Shown here: positions 39,116 to 51,854 of the stretch, piece by piece | Numbering within the stretch: position 1 is the stretch's first letter | How the letters are laid out: each line of letters starts with the position of its first letter | Source: Cenococcum geophilum 1.58 | Lineage: Eukaryota > Ascomycota > Dothideomycetes > Gloniales > Gloniaceae | Direction of reading: 5' to 3' | Length of the DNA stretch: 64,000 nt | Assembly: GCA_001692895.1 (NCBI GenBank) | Contig: KV748273.1 | Span: 186,001 to 250,000 of the forward strand | The notes under the pieces: generated by a model | The model's input: only the letters and a program-made list of their open reading frames with translations | What the model was told of the DNA's origin: nothing | The model's database searches: none | Position numbers and translations under genes: made by a program

Positions 39116-42100
39116 TTAGCGACTTAGTCAATTCAAGGCACGAGTATAGTAAGAGGGACGCGTAAGCCTGTATAAATGGTAGTCTATAAATGAGGATCTA
39201 AAGCTAAAGAAAGGAAAGGAGATAGAGGGCGGCGCCGCTTAACGTTATATACAATCCTTTGGTTATATAACGGCAACTATTTAGAACTATGTAAAACTGT
39301 CTGCGACTATCTGTAACTATTTACTATAATCTACTAATATCTATTAGCTATAATCTACTAGTTTTTACTAGTTTCTACTAGCGCCGTAATATTACCCCCC
39401 CTTCTAAAAAAGCCTGCCCTTAGGCTTTATACGTCCGTATTATGTTTATAAGGTATTTTTATCTTTATGCTTAATAGGTAGCTTATCGTCTTCGCTATTC
39501 CAGCACTTTATTTACTTGTTAAGGTATTTTAGGGGTTTAGGTTTATTAGGGTAATGATTATAGAATTCTTAAAGCTTATAGGGACTACCTATAAAGTTTT
39601 ATATAGGGTACTAAGTGGGGTCTAGGTCGTACCCTTTCTAACTAACACGATATTTTAACGTTCCCCTTATAAGCTTATAGGCTAGTATTTCTTTAATTTC
39701 CTATTTATTGTCGCCATTAACTTAAATCAGCAGGGGAGGTTTATTCTTTTGTTTAGGTAATAGGGTATTTATAGCTTTCCGTAGTTTATCCGGAAAGAAA
39801 ATAGGGTGAACTTTAATTAAATCTAGGAGCTTTACTTTGTATATATTGCCTATTTTCTTAAAAACTTTATTTAATCTTACTATCTAATAGTCTAGCTTAC
39901 GGCTAGGTCGTTCCGTCTTTTAGTTCTTTATTATAACCCAGACTATATCTCCTACGGTAAAGTTAGGCTCTTGCCTATACTTATTCGCCTACTATTATAT
40001 TAATTTTTAGACCTTTTCTAAATTTATACGGGCTACTATCTAGGCTTCTTCTAAACGTTTAGCGTACTGCTAGACTTTCTTATAAGATAGTTTTTCGCGT
40101 ATAGTCTGGGGTCCTTCTAGTCTTTCCCAGTTAAAGCTTATATAGGGTAAGTAGCCTATTTCTAGCTAAATAGGGGCAAATCCTATAGAGTCATGGGGTA
40201 GGGTTGCTTGGGCGTAGTTTATTAAGGGTAATAGTTTAGCCTAGTTATTTTAGAAGTAGTTAATAAAGGGCCGAAGTCTCTAGTCTAAGTATTAATTTAT
40301 AATCTCCGTCTAACTATTTATTTAGGGGTAGTATATAGTAGAAAGCTTTAGCTTAATACCTAAGGTCTGGGTAAACTTATTCTAAAAAGCTAATATAAAT
40401 TACGGCCTATAATTGGATATAATAATATCTAGTAATCTGTAAATTTGGTAGATGTAGTAGATATACAGTTAGGCCGCCTCTTTAGTATTAATATTTTTAT
40501 AATAGGGGATTAAGAACGGGCGCTTGCTAAAGCGGTTAACTAGGATTATAACTATATCGTATCTATTACGGTCTGTAGGTAGTTATAGAAGTCTATAAAG
40601 ATATGCTACGAAGGGCGTTTTAGTATTAGGAGTGGTTTTAATAGTTCTAAGGTCTTATCTTATAGGATTATAGACCTATAGTAGTCGTTATAGTTTCGTA
40701 TATAGCGGTTAATATCTATAACTATTCTAGGCTAGTAGTAGCGGTTACTAATAATCCTATAGGTCTTATTCTTTTTAGGGTAGGCCGTAGAGACCTAGGT
40801 ATATGCTTTAGCAATAAGCCGAGTTTATAGGTTCTGTTTCTTTACTATTACTAGCCGTTCCTAATGCTTAAGTAATCCATTTTTGAGGGACTATAGGCTG
40901 GTAACGTCCTTTACCTTTTTACGGTACTTCTGTAGAGAAGGTGCTGTATAGTTTATCTATAGTAATTTGTTAATAAAGTTAAGTCCTAAAGGGTTAATAG
41001 AATACATCTTAGCGTCTAAAAAGTCTATACTTAGTTCTGCCTATATCTAGGGGTTAAGGTGCTCTAGTTATAGTAGTATTTAGGTCTATAATAATATCTT
41101 TATAGCCGTCTAGTTACCTAGGTCCTGTTTACGTCTAGTAAGAGCATCTGCACAGTTTGTAGCGCCTAGTCTATATATAGTTAAGAAGTTAAACTAAGAT
41201 AGGGTATCTGCCTAGCGTGCCTACTAGGCCGTAAGGGCCTTAGTTATTATAAAGTATTCTAGGGCTTTATAATTCGAAACTACCTTAATAGGCTTAGGGG
41301 TCCCCTCTAGCCATATACGCTAGTGCTAAAAGCTAAAGATAATAGCTAGCATTTCTTTGTTATAGATATAGTAGTTTAGTTTAGCATTTATTATAGTCTT
41401 TAAATAGTATATAATAGGGTACTATTCTCCGTCCGGTTGCTTCTGGGGAAAAATACTAGCTATCGCGCCGTTTAAGGTATTAGTTTCTAGCATTAAGGGC
41501 CGTTCTAGGTTAAAGTGGGTAAGTAGGGGAGCTAATACTAGCCGGTTTTTAAGCTTATTAAAGGCCTGCATATATATAGCGTTCTACTAAAAGGGCTGGT
41601 CTTTCCTAGTAAGGCGGTTAAGAGGCTAGGCGATTCTGCTATAGTTCTTAATAAAGTATTAGTAGAAGTTATAGAAACCTAAAAATAATTGTACCCCCTT
41701 TACGGTCCGTAGGGGTATCCACTAGTTAATTACGGCTGTTTTCTCTAGGTTGGCCTTAATTCTGTCTATACTAGTAATAAACCCTAAGTACTTTATACAC
41801 TTAACGCTAAATTTTAACTTTTTAATATTAGCCTAGAGACTAGCCTTGTGGAGCCGTTATAGGACTTTATAGACATGCTCCTTATATTCCAGCTCGTTCT
41901 TAGAGTAAATTATAATATTATCTAGGTAGGCCGTATAGAAGTTATTAAGGTAGTTAAAGAGTACATTATTTATATACCGCTCGTACGTAGCTAGTCCGTT
42001 AGTTAGTCTAAAAGGAAGTATTTTATACTTATATATTCCGTAATAGGTCTAAAATATAGTAAGATCCTTAGACCCGGGGTTTATCCTAATTTAGTAAAAG

Positions 42101-44680
42101 GCCTAGCGGATATTAAGCTTTATAAAGACCTTAGCTCTACTTATTTAGGTAAGAGTTTTATTAAATAAGGGTAGCGGATAGCGGTCCTTGTGGGTTGTTT
42201 TATTTAGCTTATAGTAGTTAATATAAAAGCGCAGTCCTCTACTTGGCTTTTTAATAAAAAAAATAGGTAAGTTAAAAGGGGCTTGGCTAGACTTAATAAA
42301 GCCCTTATTTAGGTTGTTGATAAGGTACTACTTTGTAGCCTATAATTCGGCAAGAGACTGCGGGTAGAAAGGGCTAAAGCTAAGAGTGCTTCCCTTACCT
42401 TGCTTAATCTCAATCTTATAGTTATATAATTAGTAAGGCGGAAGTATATTGGACACTGCCTTAGAGAAGACGTCTTTAATTTTCTAGTATTAATTAGGTA
42501 GTTTTTGTTCTACTAGTTTCTTATTTATAAGCTTACTTTTTTTTTCCTTAATTATTTAATTAATTTTATATAAACTAGTTATAAAGGTAACGGTATTAGG
42601 CTAAACTAGGTTTTAATAGAATCCTATAGCGCTAGTATAGCAGATATTAACTAGTGGGAGGTCCGCAGGTCTCTTTAGCGTCTATTAGGCCATATTCTAC
42701 AGTATAGGGTTTATAGTCTTCCTTAGCTTACGTTCCATTTTCTATAAGTTGTCCTTCCTATCTATTAGTTTAGTATAGCGTCTAATATTTCTAGCTTTTC
42801 TTTGTGGCTGTGTAGGGCCTAAGTTCTCTATAGGGGACTTAGTTAGGTTATTACTAACTTCCTAGGTCTCTAGTGCGGGCGGCGTATTATAGGTAGTTTA
42901 GGGGCGGCGTAGTATATAGATTTGTTGCGGGTTAAGCTATATATCCTTTTTAAAGGCCTAGTCCCTACGTATAGTATTAGCCTAGTAAATAGTATTAATC
43001 TAGGGTTATATAAGATTTTCTATTATAATGCTGATTTCTTTTATAAAGGCAGGGGTTAGGGGTAGGGTTTTAGGCTAGATAAGCCGTCTACTCTATATAT
43101 CAAGCTATAAGCCTAAATAGGCTAGCTATTTTCTCTTTAAAATTATATTATGGCTTCTTAGATCCGTAATAAGAAAGGGGATATTATATTACCTTTATCT
43201 ATTAACACGGAGGTAAATCCGCAAGATAGTCGTAATAGGTAGTCCTATCCGCCCATTATACCCATAAATAGAAATTGGTTTAGGTAGTTCTTTAATAAGT
43301 ATATTTAAAAAGTTATTTAGCTTTACGGCACACTAGGTATTTATTAAGGTAAAGGCATTTACTTTAGAGTTAGCTAAAGCAGAGGTTAAAACTTAATATT
43401 TATTACGGAATAAAGTATAAGGGATAGTGTAGCTTCTTCTACTAACTAGCCAACCTAGATTAATATATAACATATTAATCCCTTTTAACCCTAGAGAGGA
43501 GTCTTTCTTTAGGGTTCCTCTTTTTCTAACCCCGCACTATCCTCCTAGATTAATAGAACTTCGTCCCTTTTTATATTTATTAGGTAGTCTTTTATAATAT
43601 AGCCCTTTTAGCCATAAGAGAAGCAGGCGCCTTAATTGCTAAGGGCCTATATACGGGGGCTGCCGTATATAGGCCAAGCATTCGCCGGACCTACGGCAGG
43701 ACTAGCCGTATAGCTAGCTACTATATTAGCGGTGGGCTGTATAGCTAGTACTATAGGAGTTACCAATTATACTAGGGCACTACGGGCCGTTCTTGCGTTG
43801 CTTATAGTCTAATTTAGAGAGTTTCTAGCTTTATACCGTTTAGCACGTACCTTAATTTAATAGAGGCCTTAGTTAATAGCTAAGCACTAATTTATAAGTT
43901 CCTTTAGCATCTATACAGTAGTAAAAACTAGTAGTATAGCCCGCTGCAGATCTAGGGTAAGCTTATTAAATAGGTCTGGCATTAAATCTTCCTAGGGAAT
44001 TTGGGCCTAGCCGGCTAGGTATAAAAAGCGGGTCTAAAAGGCCAAAAAGGTCTCCGTTGTTTTTATATTTAGGCCTTTATAATTAAGGCGGGCGTTTTAT
44101 ACCTTAAAAGGGTCCTTATAAATAGAAGATAAGTAATTAATTATTTCTTCTTTAGAGGTAAAAGGGTTTACTAAGTCCTCGGTATATTACGGGCGTAGGT
44201 ACGTCTAGGCGTCCCTATTAGTACGGCTAAAGATATAGGCTATTTAGGCCTAAGGGGTAGGAAAGTAGTTGGTATTAATTTTAAGCTTATCCTATAGTTA
44301 GAGCTTCTAGTTATTAAATATAGGGTTTGTTCCGTCTATAAGTAATAAGGGATCCGCAACCTTTATAGACTGCGATAGTGCTATATAGGGCTTAGTGGGT
44401 CCGCTAAGGCGCTAGGATAGGGCCTTAAGGACCATAGCAAGTCTCTAGGTATTTAATAATTTGTTACTAGATACGGAAGCAAGGGTATCTCTAGCTTTAA
44501 GCAGCTCTTATAGTTATTTAATTTTAGTATTAGCTGCTACTAGCTCTGCCTAGCGGTTTAAAATATTAACTATTTTATTATCTAAGGTATTTAAAAGTCC
44601 TATAGCTGCTTTACTAGCTGCTATATTTCTTAGTATAGTAGTAGGTATATATTAGGACCCTAAGGCCCTAAGGGTATATA
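39115..44680 (-). mobile_element. E7: Ty3/gypsy-type element of another family (fossil)
   Basis: Minus strand: gag from about 44,660, a Cys/His-box region near 43,580-43,630, protease about 42,700-43,200 and the RT active-site region near 41,900-41,950. RNase H lies near 41,330-41,400, integrase about 39,900-40,900 and a chromodomain-type C-terminal end near 39,480-39,560. A run of G next to 39,394 on the minus strand is the likely polypurine tract, with a 3' LTR below it. I could not find a matching 5' LTR. Broken throughout. Its CpG content and scattered GC-rich patches set it apart from E1-E3. Confidence 0.72.
39117..39394 (-). repeat. Probable E7 3' LTR (about 278 bp)
   Basis: Follows the G-rich tract on the minus strand and begins near TAATATTACGGCGC. 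It contains internal short repeats of TACTAGTTT type near 39,340-39,380. The outer end is placed where the adjoining integrase fragment stops, so it is uncertain by a few bases. Confidence 0.5.
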
Positions 44681-44880
44681 GTAATGTAATAACAGCAGCG
44701 GGATATAAGGAGTATCTGGTTCTTAATAAAGTAGAACTATAGAACTAAATTCTGCTGTTCTCTAATATAGGGCGACTATATTTTATAGGCGCCTCGCCTA
44801 CGCCTCGCCTACGCTAAGCCGGTTACGGCTAGTGCGTCTCTATAGCCTAATAATTGCCCCCCCCCCTTCTTAAGCGGCTG
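44681..44880 (-). repeat. LTR-like segment with G-rich tract at the E7/E8 junction
   Basis: On the minus strand a run of G (44,862-44,873) is followed by GC-rich sequence with a GCGAGGCGTAGGCGAGGCG-type duplication near 44,790-44,815. The position fits a 3' LTR of E8 or a 5' LTR of E7. No partner was found, so assignment stays open. Confidence 0.4.
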
Positions 44881-45299
44881 TCCTTAGCCGACGCTATTAT
44901 ATAATAGGAGTGCTATTGTCCTTCGCTAAATAAAAAGTATTTAATAAAATTTATGTAAATTAGATAATAGGATAATAAAATAATAGGATAATAAGACGCT
45001 AGGACCCTATAGAGATCTATAAAGGTAAAAGTTCCCACTTAGGTAGGATATTAGATTTCCCTTCTAATTTTATTTTAATTTATTTAGCTTATAACTTACC
45101 TTCTTTATAATTTCTAATTAATTATAAATTACAAGCGCTAAGCCGCCGGTTTACCTACTCGCGAGCCTTCCGTAAGTATTCTTTATACTAGCTTATAGCT
45201 GTCGCTAACCCTACTAGGCGCTATTAAAGCTCCTATACCGCTTATAAGCCGCTCCCCTAGCCTTACTAGAACTAATCTACCTCCGCTACGCTAAGCGTA

Positions 45300-45915
45300 T
45301 AGCCACTACTAGGCGGGCCACCTACGGTAAGTAGGCTAACTATAATTACGGGTACTATTAACGACTAAATAAGTTATACTAAGTAGTAAGTCTAAATGCG
45401 TTAGTTTAGGTTTTAATAGCTAATAGACTAGGTCCCTAAAGCCTTTTATAGCCGCCTAAATAAGCTACTCGCCCTTACTAATAGGGCTAAGCGCTAGCGG
45501 GTTACTGGCGGGGATACAGCTAACCTTAACGCTCGCGTTACTGCCGCCTAAACGTCCTTTATAAAGGATGTTAAGGCCTTAATACGCACTAGCACTAAGC
45601 ACAGTCTCTACTAGCGCCTAAAGGGTAAAGACTTTCCCCTACTCTAAGTACAGGAATTATAGGCCATCTATTATACCCTTAAAGGGATTTTTAACGTAAT
45701 GCGTGCTTTAGTACATGTTATAACATAGGTGTTTTGCCGGCGTAATATATGCTAACAGTTCTTATAGGCTAATATGCCTCCTATTATAAGGGATAAGGAG
45801 GAGGATAAGGGTAAGGAGGATAAGGAGGAGGGAGAGGAGGAGGAGGATAAAAAGGAGGGAGAGGAGGAGGAGGATAAGAAGGGAGATAAAGGGGAGTAGG
45901 AGATGGAGGAGTTGT
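45300..45915 (+). pseudogene. Plus-strand frame antisense to E8, with acidic repeat tail (fossil)
   Basis: One plus-strand frame keeps coding character over about 200 codons. It ends in a Glu/Asp/Lys-rich low-complexity stretch at 45,791-45,915, encoded by GAGGAGGATAAG-like repeats. It lies between the E8 pol region and its presumed 3' end, the same place as the antisense frames of E1, E2, E3 and E9, but shows no obvious sequence similarity to them. It could instead belong to an unrelated older element. Broken. Confidence 0.4.
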
Positions 45916-46090
45916 TAGAGCTATAGATTATCTATATTTCTATTAGCATACTACTATTACTCCACTGTCGTTCTATTATCGCCCCGCTAGTAGGGTATAA
46001 TCCTAATTATAATTAAAAGTTTTCAGTTCTCCCACCTACTTTCTTTTCTATTTACCCCTTAGGGTAAAGTAACTATTATATATCTCCTTT

Positions 46091-46133
46091 NCNTCCTTAT
46101 TAATGTCCTNNNCTAGGACCTATTNNTTATANT
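46091..46133. other. Patch of scattered ambiguous bases (N) in E8
   Basis: Isolated Ns in otherwise normal sequence. A second patch is at 47003-47083. Confidence 0.8.
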
Positions 46134-49100
46134 NTTTTAGCTAGCCTTTTTACTTAACTAGGTACTATAGGGTCTAGTTATATCCCTTCCTTCTATATAC
46201 TTCTTCTACCTTATATTAGTCCTCTTAGTCCTTTTAATTGTCTAGCTTAATAGGCCCTAGTAGAGGGTCTCTAGTAGTGCCCTTATATTATTTATATAGC
46301 TCTAGCAAGCTAATATAGAATATAAGGTGGATATAGTAAGATATAGGTAGATATAGCTAGTATACTTACTTTCTAACTAGTTCGGCTATACTAAAAGGTT
46401 CAATAAAGCGTGCTATAAGTTTCTTACTTGGCCTTTTTAGTTTAAGGTTCTTAGTTAATAGCAAGACTAGATCCCCTACTTTATATACCTATAGTTAGTA
46501 ATAACGATTATAGTATTTTATCTACGCCTTGGCGGCGTGCTCCTAGCGTTTTACTAACGCTTCGCGTTTAATATATATTTTTTAAATTTTTTTAGAGACG
46601 GCTAGAATATAACTACTATTGTCTGCCTAAACCTTATATTCTAAATATAGGTAAAACCTATAGTAGGTATAGAACGGGCTTATACCTATTATGCTATATT
46701 TAGTATTATTATAGGCAAATTTGGCTAGCAATAAAAGGCCTACCTAGTTACTCTACTTTTTGTTATAGAATATATAAAGGTAATACTCTAGGGTTCAGTT
46801 CTGGCGTTCTATTTACCCGTCTATTTATAGGTAAAAGGCCGTACTTAGCCTACGTTTTATCTTTGTAGCAAAGCATAGCTCCAACTAAAACTTACTAGTA
46901 AAGATACTGCCGCGATTAAATATAATCCCCCTAGGGGCTCTAAAACGGCGTACTACTTTATTAAGGAAGAGATCCGCGAGTTTAGTTATAGTAATAGTTT
47001 TTANTATAGGNAGATATAAGGCNATCTTAGTATAGNGGTNGACTATTATATATATTNCNTTATANACCTTNTNGCCTTATTTNCTAGGCGGTAGGCCTAT
47101 AATAAAGTCTATTATAATCTCCTACTATAGCTAGTCCGGGTAAGGTAGCGCTTAAAGCTTACTATAAGGGCGATATTAAGGCGTATATATACGTTAGCAT
47201 ATATCGCAGGTAGAGATATAGTTTGCAACGTCTACATTTATATTAAGCTAGTAGTACTTACGTAAAAGGAGATCTAGAGTCTTTTTCTCACTAAAGTGGC
47301 TAGCTAGGGCATTATTATAGTGGATCTGTAAGAGCTTTATATAAATTACTAGGTCTAGGAGTATATATAACCTCCTATAGTAATAAAGTGGTCTAGCGGA
47401 ATTAAACTGCTATACTAGCTTTAAGCAGGCGCGTTAACGGTGTCTTGCAGTATCTATACTGTTGCTACGCTTTTATAGTATAAAGTTATCTTTAGTCTAA
47501 AGTCCTTTAATAAGCTTAATAACTGTTTCTATACTAAACTTATAAGTACTCTCTTAAGTACTAGCTTCTCTAACTTAGGTTCTTATTATACGCTACTTAA
47601 TAGTATATATATAGGTTGCCTAGTTAAACCGTAATACTATATAGCCTAGGCGTACTGCTGTTAGGTTACTAGCTTATAGCTATAGAAATAATACCTCTAT
47701 AGAAGGCTCGCTTTCTTATATACCTAATAGGACTTTTACTTTAGGTTAGTGGCCCTATATTCCTAAAGTCCTTTAAAGTAATGGTAGTATAATATCTTCT
47801 TCTAGCGGACCCCCTACACCTAGGGTTCGCCTTAACGGCGCGTCTATAGGGTTTATTTTTCCCGCCCTATACTTAATAATAAAGTTATAGGTAGCTAATA
47901 CTAGAGCCTATTTAGCTTGCCGTCTTAAGGGCTTTTACTTTTATAAAACCCTTTAGATTATTATAATCTATAAACACTTCTAGGCGGCTTAATAGCCCCT
48001 TAATATAGTGTCTCTAATGCTTAAAAGCCTCTATAATAGCTAGTAGCTCCTAATTATAGGTCTTATAATTACGCTCTACTAGTAAAAACTTCCTAGACTA
48101 AAAGGCTATCTTTAAACAGCTATAATATAATTACTGCTAGGCCTTATATAGAGGCATTAGTCTCTAACCAGGTTAGGAAGCCCGGCGTATAGTATTATAG
48201 GAGCGGCGCTATTATAAAGGCGTTGTAGAGCTAGCGTATTACCTACTCCGCCTCTTCTAGCTAACTAAAAGGCCCAGCTTTACGGCCGTTCTTTACTCCG
48301 TCAAGGAGATTAGTAATAGGCTTTATAATAGTAGAATACTTATAGATAAACTAGTAATAGAAGTTAGTAAAACCTAGGAAGACCTAGACATCCCTATAGA
48401 ATTAAGGGCTCTTTTACTTAGTAATAGCTTCTACCTGGCTAGGATCTATCGCTACGCCTTTAGGACTAATAATATATCCTAGAAACTTAACCTCTTATAC
48501 GCCAAATCTACACTTCTTAAGGTTTGTATACAGTTAATATTGCTATAACCTATATAGCACTTCTAGTACGTGGCGCTAGTATTCCTCTAGATTTTCTAAG
48601 AATATTAGAATATTATTAAGGTAGACTATATAGAAGACATCTACTAGTTCTAATAAGGCTCAATTAATATAGCCCTAAAAGGTTACTAGTCCATTAGTTA
48701 ACCCAAAAGGTAAAACTAAATACTTAAAGTGGCCGTAACGCGTACGGAACGCCATCTTCTACTTATTACCCTAATAGATACAAAGGCGGTAGTACGCATT
48801 TATTAGGTCTAACTTAGTAAAGATCTTAAAACCTACTAAGCGGTCTAAGGTCTTACTAATTAATAGTAATATAAGACAATTCTTAATTATTACCTTATTA
48901 AGGCCTCTGTAGTCTATATAAAGCCATAACTTCCTATCCTTTTTTAGTATAAATAGGGTAGGTGCCCTTGCGGGACTAGTACTTAGTTAAATCTAGCCTT
49001 TAGCTAAAGCATTATCTAAGTACTCCCTTAGTACCTCTAGCTCCTTAACTAAAAGGTTATAAAGTAGTCTATATAGGACCTCCTATCCCTCTTCTAGGTC

Positions 49101-50244
49101 AATAGTATAGTCGCCCTAGTAGTATTAGGGTAGCTTTCCTACTTCCTCCTATAAGAAGATATTGCTAGCTTTTTTTAACTATAGGGGAAGAACTAGTAAG
49201 CTGCCGTTATTTTATTTACTAGGTATTAATCTAGTAATCACTAGGGCAAAGACCCTAGATTCCCTCTAGAGAGACTTTATAAAACCTTTAGGGGTTTATA
49301 GTAATAGGGATAAGCCATCTAGCTTCTATTGCCACGCCTTCGCCTTATAGTTAATAAAAAGTTAGGCCTTCTTTAACCCTGGCATACCTAGGGTAATAGT
49401 GTGGGATGCGTTAGCCATTTTATAGTAGACAAAAGTTACTTCCCTAATCCTACCCCAGCTATCCTTTATTTATAATAATACCTTATAGACTTTATAGTAA
49501 TATATCTAAGTTTTATTTAACTAGAAGTAGGTAGGTAATTCTATATTTAGTATTTTAAAGTTACTCTCTATTACAAATTGCTAATTAATTATATTTACTT
49601 CGGCGCCAAAATTAAGCATTACTAAGGTCTCCTTCTAGGTCTGCTTAGATAGGACTTCTCCTAAGATAGTAATAGCTTATACCCTATAGGTATAAGGGGC
49701 TCCAAAAGCACCTACCTTTTTCTAGCATAAAAATGGCGTTTACGCTACTTAGCGGCGGCTAGTACTATTATAGCTCTAGGTACTATCGCCACTAATATTT
49801 TAGCTTACTACAATTTTTGCAGTTCCCCTTAGGTTAGGTTAGGCCCCTAGCGGTATTACTTCGCCCCGCCATTACGTCGCTAGCGGTGGTTTTAGAGTCT
49901 ACTTTCCCTAAGTTACCTAATATAGTGGTCTTTATATTTAAGTTCGCGGCGCGCCTATTACCTCTAGCCTATAGGGCGCTTACGCTCTTCTAGTTTTCCT
50001 TTAATAGAGCAGCTAGGGAAGTAAGCTAATCTTAAGTTTATAGAAATTCCTAATAGTTAGTAACCGTAAGCCGTAGCTCTAGCCGTAGCTTCGCAAATAG
50101 GTATATTATTAGATGCTTTATATTATAGGAAAAATTAATTTATACTTTTAAGGAGGTTAGGTAAGCAGTAAAGCCATTTATAGGTTAATTGGTTTACTAT
50201 ATTACCCTTATATAGGTTAGGGCTATATATAGTTCTTAATTAAT

Positions 50245-50515
50245 ATATCAGGAAAAATTTTTTTAGGCGCGTTGTTGCAAACGAAAATCGGGGTCTGCAA
50301 AACCTGCGTAAGTCGCAATTTTGGCAATTTGCGGCGATTTGCAGCAATTTGCTACAAACACATAGGCTACCTATGCACGCGCCTGCCCTATCTATGTGTT
50401 TATAGCAAATTGCTGCAAATTGCCGCAAATGCTAAAATTGCGACTTACGCCTGCAGGTTTTGCAGACCCCGATTTTCGCTTGCAACAACGTGCCTAAACA
50501 AAAAAATCCTAATGC
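50245..50515. repeat. Long near-perfect palindrome
   Basis: Arms of roughly 125 bp face each other across a short spacer near 50,374-50,390. Each arm holds GTTGTTGCAA, then a stretch with CGGGGTCTGCAAAACCTGC, then several GCAATTTGC-type motifs. A few differences and one 4-base indel separate the arms. It keeps CA/TG and GC better than the flanks. It would form a very stable hairpin. Confidence 0.85.
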
Positions 50516-50517
50516 AG

Positions 50518-51247
50518 AGGCTCTGCACAAGGCTCTACACAAAGCTCTGCACGAAGCTCTGCACAAAGCTCTACACAAAGCTCTGCACGAAGCTCTATAC
50601 GAAGCTCTATACGAAGCTCTACACGAAGCTCTATACGAAGCTCTACACGAAGCTCTATACGAAGCTCTATACAAAGCTCTATACGAAGCTCTACACGAAG
50701 CTTTACACGAAGCTCTATATAAAGCTTTGCACGATGCTCTATACAAAGCTCTATATAAAGCTTTATATAAAGCTTTACACGAGGCTCTATACGAGGCTCT
50801 ATATAAAGCTCTATGTATAGAGGCTCTGTATAAGGCTCTATATAAAGCTCTATATAAAGCTCTGTATAAAGCTCTATATAAAGCTCTGTATAAAGCTCTA
50901 TACAAAGCTCTATATAAAGTTCTATACAAAGCTTTGCACAAGGCTCTATATAAGGCTTTATATAAAGCTCTATATATAAAGGCTCTGTATAAGGCTCTAT
51001 ATAAAGCTTTATATAAAGCTCTANANAAANCTCTATATAAAGCTCTANATAAAGCTTTATATAAAGCTTTATACAAAGCTTTACATAAGGCTCTATATAA
51101 GGCTCTATACGAAGCTCTATATAAAGCTTTATATAAGGCTTTATATAAAGCTTTACACGAAGCTCTATATATAAAGGCCCTATATAAGGCTTTACGTAAA
51201 GCTCTACGTACGGAGGCTCTATACAAAGCTCTATATAAAGCCTTTAT
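50518..51247. repeat. 12-bp minisatellite (GCTCTATACGAA-type, about 60 units)
   Basis: Units vary between GCTCTGCACAAA, GCTCTATACGAA and GCTCTATATAAA, with occasional 2-base shifts. Because 12 is a multiple of 3, long open frames appear on both strands (repeats of Ala-Leu-Tyr-Lys type on the plus, Arg-Ala-Leu-Tyr type on the minus). These frames are by-products of the period, not evidence of a gene. A few Ns lie at 51,023-51,047. Confidence 0.92.
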
Positions 51248-51402
51248 ATATACGCGCGATATATTACTATTAGGTCCCCACTATATTCCTAATAGCCTTT
51301 ATATATACCTCTACTAAGTATACCCCCTATATACACCTAGGTAGCCACCTTATTTTTTATCCTTTCTTATATCCTCCCTACCTAGGAAGACACCAGAACG
51401 AC
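51248..51402. other. Short spacer between tandem arrays
   Basis: Unique-looking AT-rich sequence. No feature seen. Confidence 0.5.
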
Positions 51403-51785
51403 AGCTAGTAGACAACCGTTACCGAAGCTAGATAACTATCGCTAGAGCTAGATAACTGTTGCCGGAGCTAGACGACTGTTGTTAAAGCTAGATAACCGTC
51501 ACCAGAGCTAGATAATTGTCGTTAGAGCTAAATAACCGTCGCTAGAGCTAGATAACCGTCGCTAAAGCTAGATAACCGTCAGAGCTAGATAACTGTTAGA
51601 GCCAGACAACCGTTGTTAGAGCTAGACAACCGTTGCTAGAGCTAGATAACCGTCGCCAGAGCTAGACGACCGTCATTAGAGCTAGACGACCGTCGCCAGA
51701 GCTAGATAACCGTCGCTAGAACTAGACAACCGTCAGAGCTAGACGACTATCGTTATTGCTATATAACCGTCGCCAGAGCCATATA
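51403..51785. repeat. 20-bp minisatellite (AGCTAGATAACCGTCGCTAG-type)
   Basis: About 19 units, some shortened by 6 bases. Variants are mostly C/T or G/A changes within the unit. The array keeps an AACCGTC core. Confidence 0.9.
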
Positions 51786-51854
51786 ATAACCGTTTAAATA
51801 ACTAGCCAGCGAACACGATAAACAATTCGATTAATTAATTGAATTAAGGTAATA

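Larger units (their letters stand above)
44881..50243 (-). mobile_element. E8: third Ty3/gypsy-type element (fossil, 5' end disrupted)
   Basis: Minus strand: gag remains about 49,750-50,240, protease active-site region near 49,590-49,630, RT about 48,450-49,050 (active-site region near 48,600-48,640), RNase H about 47,900-48,120 and integrase about 46,900-47,500. The 3' part is 44,881-46,060. The gag is cut by the palindrome block at 50,244, and possible N-terminal gag sequence appears beyond it at 52435-52611. Two patches of scattered Ns lie inside. Broken throughout. Confidence 0.68.

Noticed and set aside
51403-51785. Possible CRISPR-like array
   Set aside because: Units are contiguous with no spacers of constant length, and the setting is a fungal repeat block.
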